A stretch of DNA of 64,000 nucleotides from MPNP01 sp965116235. GTDB lineage: Bacteria; Pseudomonadota; Alphaproteobacteria; Rhodobacterales; Rhodobacteraceae. Shown piece after piece: positions 1-9,063 of the stretch. Where the stretch lies: the NCBI GenBank assembly GCA_965116235.1, contig OZ220496.1:1178001-1242000 (forward strand). Reading direction: 5' to 3'. Made by a program: the position numbers and the translations under genes. A model generated the notes under the pieces. That model saw nothing but the letters and a program-made list of their open reading frames with translations, had not been told where the DNA came from and made no database searches. The number at the start of each line of letters is the position of its first letter. Position 1 is the stretch's first letter.

Positions 1-553
1 TCCCTGACGACCACATTCCGAACCACTGTTCCCCGTTATGCGGCTCGTTGGTGCAGATTTCGACCAGGCGAAAGAAGCTCTTGCGGTCAATCAGAGCCTC
101 AAAGTTTGAGCGAACAAGAATGTAAGGCGAAACTTCTCCCGTTTCTGGGTCACGCTCAACCCTGACCGGGTTGTCAGGACCTGCTACAGCCTCGTCTTCT
201 ACGTTGGTGATAAATGTAACCCTCTGGTCCTTACCGGGATCGATGACTTCGAAGTCGAGGGCAATAAACGGAACATCGTCCACCTGAATGCCGACTTTTT
301 CGACCGGAGTTACAAGGAAGTAATCGTTCTCGTCCCTACGCAGAATCGTTGAGAAGAGCTTGACCAACGGCTTGCGCCCAATCGGTGTCTTGAGGTAGTA
401 CCAGGTTCCGTCTCGGGCAATGCGCATATCCAGATCGCCACAGAACGGCGGGTTCCAGAGATGGACCGGCGGTAGTCCTTTTTTCGTCGCCTTCTTTGCT
501 GCGGCTGCTATGTTGTCGGCCTTGCCGATGTCGGTTATTGTCTGGTTGTTCAT
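1..553 (-). CDS. DUF1285 family protein, 3' end beyond the window
   Basis: Reading the minus strand from the ATG at 553-551 gives 184 codons without a stop up to the window edge. The translation starts MNNQTITDIGKADN and contains the family hallmark segments LPPVHLWNPPFCGDLDMRI, GTWYYLKTPIGRKPLVKLF and LRRDENDYFLVTPVEKVGI, which I recognise as DUF1285. The family is usually about 180-200 residues, so only the last few residues are likely missing. DUF1285 proteins are common in alphaproteobacteria and have no settled function. The gene stands alone here, running out of the window, with an IS-rich region behind its promoter. Confidence 0.85.
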   Translation of the reverse strand, partial: MNNQTITDIGKADNIAAAAKKATKKGLPPVHLWNPPFCGDLDMRIARDGTWYYLKTPIGRKPLVKLFSTILRRDENDYFLVTPVEKVGIQVDDVPFIALDFEVIDPGKDQRVTFITNVEDEAVAGPDNPVRVERDPETGEVSPYILVRSNFEALIDRKSFFRLVEICTNEPHNGEQWFGMWSSG

Positions 554-888
554 AACACTGATAATGTATCCAGCACTTTCAAACAAAGTAACATTTGTAG
601 TGGTTTATCCCAAGAAAATATGGATTATAAGATAAGTTGACACCGGAACTTTCGACTACAGTCTTTAGCTTAGTGGTCGCTCGTCTGCACCAAGACTTTG
701 TAGTAACGATACATTGGACTTGACCATCCTACGGGATAGATTTTCATCGTAAAGCAAGGCAAGTGAGCCAAAGTTTTTGAACCACACAAGCAGTTCTTGT
801 GTTGAGAAATGCTCTCACAGGGTAAAAACCATTTTATCAGGTCACCTTAACGAAGTCTCAGGAAAAAATAATCAACGGACTTGACTTC

Positions 889-925
889 GGGAATTATATC
901 TATTAGTGCCATTTTCCCATTGACA
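889..925 (-). repeat. 30 bp repeat, IS-end-like
   Basis: Bases 889-918 are the exact reverse complement of 12181-12210, and a third copy with two mismatches sits at 1074-1097. At 919-925 the repeat is followed by ATTGACA, matching the TTTGACA flank of the 12 kb copy. On its own strand it therefore reads TGTCAA(T/A)GGGAAAATGG and onward, like an insertion-sequence end beginning with TGT. The family is not identified. Confidence 0.55.
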
Positions 926-1112
926 CCCATATTTGGTTGCTTCCAGCCAGCTATCGGACGTCAAAGGCCGGCATGAGAAGCATGTCCGGAGGCCAGCCGG
1001 ACAAGAGCCGACAGGCGTTCTTCAATCCAGTGTCGTTCGAAACAGAGGACAAGAAATGATGCCTAAGAGAAGGATGGCACTATTGGATATAATTCCCAAA
1101 CTTTTCATCCTG

Positions 1113-1247
1113 CGCGGTGAACTGGCGTTCACACGTTCCGACAATGGCCCTGAGATGGTTGTGCAGACTTTTGGAGACCGGATTGATGCCGCTGGCACTA
1201 GGATCAGGCACATTGCACGGGAAAACAGGCATTGCCAAAGCTTCAAA
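1113..1247 (+). pseudogene. Degenerate DDE integrase-core fragment (IS3-like)
   Basis: One frame contains FTRSDNGPEMVVQTF followed by a stretch resembling the helix after the second Asp in IS3-type integrase cores (usual pattern xRSDNGPEF...W....G....yI.pG.P..N). The match covers about 45 codons only. No catalytic Glu helix, start or element ends can be placed. It is most likely a relic of an IS3 or related element next to the repeats at 889 and 1074. Confidence 0.5.
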
Positions 1248-1448
1248 ACGGCAACAGTCATTTGGGTACCAAAAAGTGCCGTACCCCTGGAAGCAAAAGT
1301 GACAATTTTTTTGATTGAGCTCCTTGTGTTATCGCTGAGGGGCCCGGTTAGCAATATCGAGGCTGGGCGAGTATCTGCCACGCTCTTAACGCCATTATGT
1401 CATACTGCCAAAGGGTAGCTGATCTGCTGATGCTGGCCGTGCTGTTGG

Positions 1449-2552
1449 TCATTGCTCTGCCCCCAAGATATCAACAAAGGTTTTGAATTTTTTGATTCCA
1501 TCATCCGATTGATCTCGATCCAACAGACTTTTGTATTCAGCGAATGCTCGCGCTTGGCAATTGACTTGCTTATTGGGATTGAACTCAATGTCCGTATACG
1601 CAGCATAACTCATTTCGCGTATTTTCTCTTTCAGACCATCCGAAAGTTGACACAATGAAAGCATGTAGAGCCAGTCGTAAAATGCGTTCCTTGGTAAGAG
1701 TGGATAAGACCTTTCGTTGAGTTTGAACTCTTTAAGCTCCCCGCAACTTTTATTCCATACGTAACGTTTCGCGTCTCTTGGCTTCATGCAAAAGACTTCA
1801 GTGAACGGTCCCCCGCGCTCGTATACCTTGCAACCTTGGTAAACGCTTTCAAGAGGTAATTCCTTTCCGTCAATTTTGTACTTCAAATTGAATGCGCTAA
1901 GTCTCCTTCCAATCCACTGCTCCGATTTCGTAGAGATTTCCAAAAGCGTAGCAATTCCCTCTCGTTTGGCCTCTTGGTGTAGTTCCTTGATGTTCTTTTT
2001 CTTCTGTTCAACAGAAAACCCAGAAGCCCAGGTAAAAGCTAAGTAGCGTGTTTCGATCAGTCTAGGACCTTCATTTTTGGGCATGAAAACAGGTCTCTTT
2101 GCAATTTTGGGCCATACATCGTCGATGATGTAATCTTGCCGTATATCCGGTACCAATACCCTTAGGTCAGGATCAGACAATAGTTTCAGACCCATTGCGG
2201 AGATGGCTTCGGCGACCGGGGTTGCATTATTCTTTCCAATGGCAATTCTGGTCTCTTCTCCATTCAGGACATTGGGTGCGATGCGTATATATCTGTATCT
2301 ATCCTTCTTGTCGTAATGCTCATTTCCGGTTTCTCTTCTCATCATCAGCTTGACATCAATACCCGGTTTCTCCTCGACTTCGAGTAGCGGGAGTCGGTCT
2401 AGTCTGTTTCCATTTATGTTGGCAACAGATACAAGCCTTCCATGATCTTTAATGAAGCGACGGTGCGGTCCAACATCCCGTTTGTTTATGGTGTAATAGA
2501 GATATGGATCGTTACTGTCTTCGATACGAGATATTAATTCTTCAGTCTTCAT
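1449..2552 (-). CDS. NADAR-domain antitoxin with an N-terminal DarT-like pseudo-enzyme domain
   Basis: 367 aa. Residues from about 150 onward are a NADAR domain of the DarT1-associated type: AKRPVFMPKNEG at its start, SAFNLKYKIDGKELPLESVYQG, AFYDWLYMLSL, and YTDIEFNPNKQVNCQARAF near the end. NADAR proteins of this group remove the ADP-ribose that DarT1 puts on guanine in DNA. Residues 1-145 are unusual: they follow the outline of the DarT protein encoded just upstream (ELISRIE, RIAPNVLNGEETRIAIG against CINPDILKIEGTRIALG, RVLVPD against EILIPN). They lack the YHFT and GGNEWS segments, and Arg replaces the C-terminal Glu. The antitoxin therefore appears to carry a dead copy of the toxin fold. 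It lies 108 bp downstream of darT, same strand. Confidence 0.85.
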   Translation of the reverse strand: MKTEELISRIEDSNDPYLYYTINKRDVGPHRRFIKDHGRLVSVANINGNRLDRLPLLEVEEKPGIDVKLMMRRETGNEHYDKKDRYRYIRIAPNVLNGEETRIAIGKNNATPVAEAISAMGLKLLSDPDLRVLVPDIRQDYIIDDVWPKIAKRPVFMPKNEGPRLIETRYLAFTWASGFSVEQKKKNIKELHQEAKREGIATLLEISTKSEQWIGRRLSAFNLKYKIDGKELPLESVYQGCKVYERGGPFTEVFCMKPRDAKRYVWNKSCGELKEFKLNERSYPLLPRNAFYDWLYMLSLCQLSDGLKEKIREMSYAAYTDIEFNPNKQVNCQARAFAEYKSLLDRDQSDDGIKKFKTFVDILGAEQ

Positions 2553-2660
2553 ACGCCCCCTGCTCCTAAATTCTCCATTAGGGCTAAGTTCTTTCTTATC
2601 AATTTCTTTCTAGACCGTAATCTAAATTACCATAAACCGACGGGGCCAGTTTTTACGTAT

Positions 2661-3206
2661 CTAAAGCCTTCCGACAATGAAACATCGAGGTACGGAGTTT
2701 GGTATCAAGATCTCGTACTTCTTAACATTCTGTAAGCGCTCACGGTTATCATGGTTAGACCAATCCGTCCATTTGTACAAGATTTCCAAATCCATTCGTG
2801 GGATAGCCTCGTTTACCGTGAGAATCTCAGCCTCCAACGAATTTGCCACCCCAAGTGCAATTCTTGTTCCCTCAATTTTCAAAATATCTGGATTGATGCA
2901 CAAAAATAGGGGATTCGGCAACCTTCCCTCTTTATGAGCAATCCAAGCCATCGGATGATCATATCTCATACACAAGCTTGCGTAATGACGCATATCATGA
3001 CCATTGACAACCTTTCTTTTGTCAAGTTCAAAACTCCACTCATTTCCACCTGTTTTTTGGGGATGCAATCCCTTTTTTATCATTTGCTCCTTCGAGAGCA
3101 AACCGTGATCCCAAATTGAAGGAAGATTTGCCTCATCGGTAAAATGGTAGACGTAAGTATTTATTTTGCTGCTTTTGATGTGAGAAATTAGTTCTTCAGT
3201 ATCCAC
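2661..3206 (-). CDS. darT: DarT-family DNA ADP-ribosyltransferase toxin (DarT1 type by context)
   Basis: 181 aa, GTG start at 3206 chosen because GGAGGACG lies 6-13 bases before it. The DUF4433/DarT signature is complete: TYVYHFTDEANLPSIWDHGLLS at residues 17-38 (NAD-binding His), GGNEWS, YDHPMAWIAHKEGR, ILKIEGTRIALGVANS, and KYEILIPNSVP near the C-terminus with the presumed catalytic Glu. DarT enzymes ADP-ribosylate bases of single-stranded DNA. DarT2 acts on thymidine and pairs with a macrodomain antitoxin; DarT1 acts on guanosine and pairs with NADAR. The adjacent NADAR gene makes this the DarT1 type. The pair probably serves as a phage-defence toxin-antitoxin module. Confidence 0.88.
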   Translation of the reverse strand: MDTEELISHIKSSKINTYVYHFTDEANLPSIWDHGLLSKEQMIKKGLHPQKTGGNEWSFELDKRKVVNGHDMRHYASLCMRYDHPMAWIAHKEGRLPNPLFLCINPDILKIEGTRIALGVANSLEAEILTVNEAIPRMDLEILYKWTDWSNHDNRERLQNVKKYEILIPNSVPRCFIVGRL

Positions 3207-3484
3207 GGTGTTCGTCCTCCGATAGCATGACCCAGAATTGTTTGGGAATTGTATACCAGTTTACCCAAAATTTCCGAACTATTGCGCCCCCAATACCTAT
3301 GAGGAGTTCAAGCCGATTAGCGATGCCCCAGAAAAGTGGCTAACGTCATCATGCAGCAACCAGCCCAAAAAGGACTGGAATTCATAAAGCTCAAACTGGT
3401 CGAGACCAAGTGATGCCGGGGTAAAAGATTTTTGGGTAAACAGGTATATAACCCTCTTCTTTAGTACGCGAACTGAGCACCATT

Positions 3485-6124
3485 ATGTCACCGAAAATTA
3501 AATCAAAAACTGTTTTAGAGTCTATGTTGGATTGGTCGGAGAAAAGGCCTCTCTGGCAACGCGATGCCCTTCGCCGGATCGTTGCCAATGGCACTCCCGA
3601 TGAAAATTCAATCAATGAGGTTTTATCGCTATGTAAAAAGGAGCACGGTGATGAGAGCGTAACGCTTGATGCTATTCCATTGACATCTGCCAATTTACCT
3701 GTCGATCCTGGTGAAGGAGAATCCATTAGTCTTGTCACGCTGAGTGACGTTGTTGGTGTGAACCAATTAGCACCCAATCAAACGCTTCAATTCGAACCGA
3801 ATGGGCTCACTGTTATTTACGGACCGAATGGATCTGGAAAATCTGGGTACACGCGCATTCTAAAAAAGGCTTGCCGTGCACGTCATGCAGGCGAAATCAT
3901 GCCGGATATTTATCAACCGTCCCCAACAGGGAACGCCACTGCGAAGTTAAAGGTCTCTAACGCAAAGGGTGAGGCTGAAGATGTGGCATGGGAAGATGGC
4001 AAAAGTCGTTCAGACAAACTATCTGCGATTACCGTATTCGACAAGGATTGTGCTTCTGTCCACGTCCGCGAGAAAAATTCAGTACTGTTTCGCCCATTTG
4101 GTCTTGATGTTCCAGATGATCTGGCAGCGTTATCACAAACGCTGAAAGATCGTCTGGCAGCCGAAAAAACTCAACTCGAACAGATTAAGGATCGCTCCTT
4201 TAAAGATCCCGAATGGAATGATGGGACTAAGGTTGGACGCATTATGTCTTCATTAAAGGCTACGTCTGATCTGACACTTCTGAAAGACATTGCACCCCTA
4301 GATGATGAAAAAGAACAACGGTTGAACGTTCTACGAAAAGACTTAAGCCAAGATCCAGCAAAAGCATCAACAGAACAAACTGAACGTGCCGCTCGTATTG
4401 AGAAACTTAAGACCCAGCTTCAGCGTATTGCCGCCGAATGTTCTGATCAGGTGCTTCTAGCAGTTTTCAAAAAGACGCAGGTAGCCAAAACAAGACGTGA
4501 AGCCGCAAATGTAGCCGCACAAAATGCGTTTTCTGGCTTGGAGATGGGTGAAGTTGGCACACCGGTCTGGAGGGCATTGTGGGACTCAGCCAAAAACTAT
4601 GCGAAATGTCTAGGTGCAGACGGTTATCCCTTTCCACCAAGTGAAGGTCAGACATGTGTTTTATGCCATCAAGAGATCAAATCCGAAGCTGCGAAACGTA
4701 TGCAGAGGTTTGAAGAGTTCATTCAAGAAGATACCGAACGTCTTGCAACAGACGCGGAAAGAGAAGCTAAGCTTGCAAAATCCGCCCTTGAGGCCTCCTG
4801 TATCGAAACGCATATTTTGTCATCCATCAAAGACACAATCGGCGATAATGGTCCCGTTCTTTCGAAATCGATTCGGCGTTTTTTGGCATCGGCCCGTTTG
4901 CGTCATTCGCAAACAAAAAAGCTTGTTGAAACTCTTCCCGATCAGCCGTTTCTTCACCCAGTAGAACCACTTCCTGAGGCCGCAATCGATGCACTAATAG
5001 CTTCGGTGCGAGCCTACGCTAAGTCTCTAAGCGCAAAGATAGATTGTAAAGGGCGCAAAAAACTGGACGATGAGCTGGCTGAATTACTTGATACTAAAAA
5101 CGCCCAAAACTTTTACGCCATAGCAGTTGATGAAGTCGATCGTCTGAAAAAAATGGCACGCGTGCAGGCGGGCTTGAAGGAAGTGTCCACCACCGCCATT
5201 ACTAAGTTGGCTAACGGTATTGCCGACGATCTCATAACACCTCTGATGCAAGACCGTTTTCGTCAAGAGATCGTTGCACTCGCAGATAATAGAGTGTCGG
5301 CAAAAATTGAACGGGCCGAAGGAAAGTTTGGCTCTCCGCAATTCGAGGTAAAACTATTCGCAAGCCCCAGCACGAAAGTTGAGAATGTTCTGAGTGAAGG
5401 CGAACAAACATGCGTTGCTTTGGCCGCCTACCTCACTGAACTTGCCAACGCCAGTCATAATTCTGCGCTCGTCTTCGATGATCCCGTAACATCACTTGAC
5501 CACAATTGGCGCCGTTCGGTTGCCGATAGACTTTCCAATGAAGCAAACATGAGACAGGTGATCGTATTTACGCATGACCTAATCTTTGTGAACGATTTGT
5601 ACCAATTGGCGGAAGAAAAAGCCATCCCAGTAAAACTCGCCAATCTCGGTCGCGGACCAGATTGCGTGGGATTAATCTCAGACAATCTTCCCTGGGAAGC
5701 TGCTTCAATGCGGGACCGCATCGACGGTCTCGAAAAGGATGCACGCGCCGCAAGGAAACTGTTTGATGCACAGGACGGTGAAGGGTTTCGTTCTGCTGCG
5801 TATAATTTTTACGCGAAACTCCGATCAACCTGGGAACGCGGTGTTGAAGATGTTCTATTCGGTGGCGTTGTGCTTCGCCATCGAGATTATGTGAATTTGA
5901 AAGGATTGAACCGTGTGGTAGCTCTAACACAGGCAGATGTTCAAGCAATTGTTAGCGGGTTCAAAAAGTGCAGCAACCATATCGAAGCTCATGACCCGTC
6001 ACGAGGTCGAAATGCCCCGTCACCTACACCATCTGACATGTTCGCTGATGTTGAAAAACTGAAAAAATGGGAAGAAGACCTGCGAAAGCGCCAAAATTCA
6101 GTCGTTAAGCAATTGCAAGCTTGA
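3485..6124 (+). CDS. RloC/PrrC-like AAA_13 ATPase with Rad50-type zinc hook
   Basis: 879 aa. Walker A GPNGSGKS is at residues 113-120. A long coiled-coil middle is broken by CVLC at 391-394, the CxxC zinc hook of Rad50- and RloC-like proteins. The signature-type motif LSEGEQ and Walker B ALVFDDPVTSLD are near residues 640-670, followed by VIVFTHD. The C-terminal 140 residues contain LRSTWERGVE (Arg and Glu four apart) and SNHIEAHD. These recall the Arg-Glu-His nuclease triad proposed for PrrC/RloC anticodon nucleases, but the spacing differs from PrrC. It is likely an abortive-infection ATPase-nuclease, given the DarT1/NADAR neighbour. The C-terminal nuclease assignment is tentative. It stands alone with no modification partner beside it. 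Confidence 0.75.
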   Translation: MSPKIKSKTVLESMLDWSEKRPLWQRDALRRIVANGTPDENSINEVLSLCKKEHGDESVTLDAIPLTSANLPVDPGEGESISLVTLSDVVGVNQLAPNQTLQFEPNGLTVIYGPNGSGKSGYTRILKKACRARHAGEIMPDIYQPSPTGNATAKLKVSNAKGEAEDVAWEDGKSRSDKLSAITVFDKDCASVHVREKNSVLFRPFGLDVPDDLAALSQTLKDRLAAEKTQLEQIKDRSFKDPEWNDGTKVGRIMSSLKATSDLTLLKDIAPLDDEKEQRLNVLRKDLSQDPAKASTEQTERAARIEKLKTQLQRIAAECSDQVLLAVFKKTQVAKTRREAANVAAQNAFSGLEMGEVGTPVWRALWDSAKNYAKCLGADGYPFPPSEGQTCVLCHQEIKSEAAKRMQRFEEFIQEDTERLATDAEREAKLAKSALEASCIETHILSSIKDTIGDNGPVLSKSIRRFLASARLRHSQTKKLVETLPDQPFLHPVEPLPEAAIDALIASVRAYAKSLSAKIDCKGRKKLDDELAELLDTKNAQNFYAIAVDEVDRLKKMARVQAGLKEVSTTAITKLANGIADDLITPLMQDRFRQEIVALADNRVSAKIERAEGKFGSPQFEVKLFASPSTKVENVLSEGEQTCVALAAYLTELANASHNSALVFDDPVTSLDHNWRRSVADRLSNEANMRQVIVFTHDLIFVNDLYQLAEEKAIPVKLANLGRGPDCVGLISDNLPWEAASMRDRIDGLEKDARAARKLFDAQDGEGFRSAAYNFYAKLRSTWERGVEDVLFGGVVLRHRDYVNLKGLNRVVALTQADVQAIVSGFKKCSNHIEAHDPSRGRNAPSPTPSDMFADVEKLKKWEEDLRKRQNSVVKQLQA

Positions 6125-6261
6125 AAATCTGTTCAGCCTGCTCAATCGTGAGACGAGTGCGTTTGAAATCACAAAATGTGGTTGTAGAGAGCACGAGCTG
6201 AAAATCCATTACGCCGAGTAGTCCAGCGCTCATTGAAGAACTAGACAAGAACGTGCCAGGG

Positions 6262-6524
6262 CCCTGTTAGAGGTCACCGAAGTCGCTATTCACCGTGTGG
6301 AAGCCGCTTCCCAACGACCGGATCGGCGGCTTCAGGGCATTGAAGCCATCACCCGTCGGCTGAAACCTATTATGATCCGACACGAGATGCGCAAGCACTT
6401 CACTTTCACCGTCGGGGATGATGGGTCCACCGGGTGTCGAAAGGCCGAGAGCATTGCCGCGGAAGAGGTCTTGGACGGCATCTATGCAGTACCATCGGCG
6501 AGTATGAACGTAACGGCACGGTGA
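6262..6524 (+). pseudogene. Fragment of IS1634-family transposase
   Basis: About 85 codons match the middle of the intact IS1634 transposase encoded at 14398-16119: RRLQGIEAITRRLKP, MRKHFTFTVGDD, RKAESIAAEEVLDGIY. Both ends are missing, and the reading frame runs into unrelated sequence after the last matching block. It is a dead internal fragment. Confidence 0.75.
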
Positions 6525-6755
6525 ATCGGTTCAAGGTTTATTTGTCGCTGTGGGACTGGCTTTATGTAAAGGTCAAGCGCAGGAATTCGTGCATTGCTGA
6601 CGGACATTACTGAAGTTCACTTTCCGAACTACAGATTGTATGGGTGATAGGCAATCAAAAAGCGGTCGACTAAATCTTTCCACCGAAGACGATATGCGTC
6701 TAAACCAACGGTTCAAGATTCATTTCATGCTCATCATGGGCAGGAGTTGCTAAAT
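6525..6755 (+). pseudogene. Heavily decayed IS630-type transposase fragment
   Basis: Nucleotide-level resemblance to the IS630 transposase at 42545-43535 is visible in three blocks: GGCTTTATGTAAAGGTCA against GGCGTCATGTGAAGGTCA, GAAGTTCACTTTCCGAAC against GATATCCACTTTCCGAAC, and a region near 6706-6750 matching the RFEVHH/HGSWLN segment. Several frame changes and stops are present. The fragment ends exactly where the ISNCY copy begins. Confidence 0.5.
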
Positions 6756-8496
6756 AGCGCCTGTCCGAAAAGCAATATTTTTCAGCCCCGACCGCATGGT
6801 CACGCCGTTTTGGTCTTGCGAAGAATCGTCCGAAAGGCTAAAAAGTCCGTGATTGGGGCTCTGTGGCCGCAATCTTCGTGTGTCTTTCAACGGGAGTATG
6901 GGAGTATCGGATGCGCCACTTGATCAAGCCGGCCCAACTGGGCACGACGGCCCTTGAGACGCTGACCATTGACCCGAAGTCGCGGGACGACATTGAGGCT
7001 GTTCTCCGGGGATTGCAACATCTGTATGTGCGTCATTGGCCCGAGCTGGAAGCGATTTTTGAAGAGGCGTTCTGTTCGGATGTGGACGGGAGCCATGGTC
7101 ATCCGGGCATGGATGTCGGGTCGATTCTGGTGGCGGGCGTTCTCAAGCCGAGGATTGATTGCGACTTTGACCGGTTGTGCAGCCTAGTGAACCCCCATGG
7201 GCGGGTGCGGACCATGATGGATCATGACGACGGGTGTGCCCGAGAAGGCTACGAGTTTCAGACCTTGGTGGACAATGTGGCGTTGCTGACGCCGGCCCTG
7301 CTGGAGCGTGTGGGTCCGCGGCTGGTGGCGAGCGGCCACAAGGTGGCGTGAAAAAAGCCGGGCGCCGCGTTGTGCGGCCGGGTTGACCGTTTTGGCGTGG
7401 CGACGGATGTCCATCTTCTGTGGGATGCGGTGCGGAGTCTGGCGCGACACAGGAGGTGCCGCGCCACGGCCTGGCTGGCTGGCGTCAGAGCCGGCATGTG
7501 CAGACCCGGTTGCGACAGGGCTTTCATCGCGTGCGCACCCGGCGGCGCCAGACGCCCAAGCGTGTGCGCGCGTATCGGCGCCTGTGTCAGCATCTGATCG
7601 TGCGAGCCGACCGGACGCGGGCGGAGCTGATCATGGTGGGCGCGGGACTGGGCGTGAGCCGGATGAATCATTTCCGGTCGTGTGCGGTGCGTCTGATGGA
7701 TCCGGTGGAGCGGCGCTTGCTCAAGGGCGGGATCATTCCTCAGGACGAGAAGCTGTTTTCGGTGTTTGAGCCGCACACGCGCTGGGTGGCCAAGGGCAAG
7801 GCGGGGCGGCCGGTGGAGCTGGGAGTGCCGGTCTGCATTCTCGAGGATCAGTACCCGTTTCTGCGGCATCATGCCATCATGTGGGCGGGCCACGATGTTG
7901 ATTATGCGGTGCCGATGGTGCAGGCCGCCCAGGCGCAGTATCCGGACTTGCGGGAATGCAGCTTTGATCGCGGGTTTCACAGTCCGGCGAACCGCCGGGC
8001 TCTGGATGCGTTGCTGGACGTGAATGCCTTGCCGACGAAGGGATACCGCTCGACGGCCGAGCGGGAGCGGGAGACCGAGGTGAGGTTTGCCACGGCGCGG
8101 CGCCAGCATCCGGCGGTGGAGTCCGCCATTCATCACTTGGAACATCGCGGCCTGGATCGGGTGCGCAGCCATGGACGCGACGGGTTTGCCCGGACGGTGG
8201 CTCTGGCGGTGCTGGCGGCCAATGGACACCGCCTGGGGCGCTGGATCCGCCCGCTCGAATAGCCCAACCCGGCGCTCCTCCCTTCGGTCTTGACACCCGG
8301 ATCGGTCGCCCCGATGACCGGCGGGGTGTGTCGCGCAGGCGGGCCCATGGCCGTATTCGCCGGTTGCGCGGCGGATTTTGGGCCCGGAAAGCCATTTGAA
8401 GCCCCCAAAAGGACATCCGAATGAGGCTTGCAAGACACCTCGGGATCCGATACGATGAGACGCCTGGCAAAAATAGGGGGTTTTCTTCCAGGCACT
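6756..8496 (+). mobile_element. Defective ISNCY-family element (copy 1)
   Basis: The ends are AGCGCCTGTCCGAAAAGC on the left and CCAGGCACT on the right, the same as the intact copy at 23442-25206. This copy is about 24 bp shorter. No matching target duplication is visible (left flank TAAAT, right flank ATATA), so it may have moved or recombined. It abuts IS630 debris on the left and an IS1595 remnant on the right. Confidence 0.85.
6911..8262 (+). pseudogene. ISNCY transposase, inactivated by nonsense and frameshift
   Basis: Homologous over its length to the intact transposase at 23597-24973. Around 7348 a CGA codon of the intact copy has become TGA. An 18 bp repeat unit present in copy 2 is lost near 7410, and a further small deletion near 7440 shifts the frame. 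The second half, from about 7440 to the stop at 8262, is open and close to identical to copy 2, including FSVFEPHTRWVAKGKAGRP and HHLEHRGLDRVRSHGRDG. Confidence 0.85.
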
Positions 8497-8504
8497 ATAT
8501 AATC

Positions 8505-9043
8505 CCCAAACCTATGTGGGTGGCAAGCGAAGGAACATGTCCAAGAGAGAAGAATTGACAGGACGGGGTGCTGTGGGTAAGACGGCTGTGGTAGGAGCCA
8601 AGGATTGAGAGACCAACAAAGTTACGGCTCAGATTGTTGAAAGAACCGATACTGTATCCCTGCAAGAGTTTGTTTATGAGAACACGGATGATGAAGCGGT
8701 CATGTATACGGATGAATTGGCGGCTTACAACGATTTGGACCGAGACCATGCCACCGTCAATCACGGTGCCGGTGAATATGTGTCAGGCCCTGTTCATACT
8801 AACGGGATTGAATCATTCTGGGCCATGTTGAAGCGAGCGCACAAGGGCACCTACCACAAGATGAGTCCGAAGCATCTGGCTCGGTATGTCTCGGAGTTTT
8901 CGGGTCGGCACAACGACCGAGATCTGGACACGATCGAGCAGATGTCAAACATTGTGGCCGGCATGGAAGGAAAGCAGTTGAGCTACCAGCAGCTGATCAT
9001 GCCAAACGGCCTGGATTCCAATGCGAGAAGCACGATTTTGTAA
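8505..9043 (+). pseudogene. 5'-truncated IS1595-family transposase
   Basis: The remnant begins in YVGGKRRNMSKRE, the segment after the first catalytic Asp of ISXO2-like transposases. It continues GAVGKTAVVGAKD, meets an in-frame TGA near 8606, and then reads VMYTDELAAYNDLDRDH, GEYVSGPVHTNGIESFWAM, HKMSPKHLARYVSEFSGRHN. Last residues DSNARSTIL. The zinc-ribbon N-terminus has been removed at the junction with the ISNCY copy. Its TAA overlaps the first possible ATG of the following methyltransferase gene. Confidence 0.8.
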
Positions 9044-9063
9044 TGATGAAAGAAGAGACTTTT

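Larger units (their letters stand above)
554..1448. other. Non-coding, IS-scarred stretch
   Basis: No convincing intact gene lies here. It holds a 30 bp repeat (889-918), a partial second copy (1074-1097) and a decayed integrase-core fragment (1113-1247). The rest is AT-rich and unrecognised. It supplies the upstream region of the DUF1285 gene and lies beyond the 3' end of the NADAR gene. Confidence 0.5.

Noticed and set aside
420..635. Plus-strand ORF with a hydrophobic stretch at the left edge
   Set aside because: It lies antisense to the clear DUF1285 coding sequence.
7258..8433. Long 391-codon minus-strand ORF in the ISNCY copy
   Set aside because: Antisense shadow of the transposase; rich in His, Arg and Pro with no domain. 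The same happens at 23573-24208 and 24221-24691.
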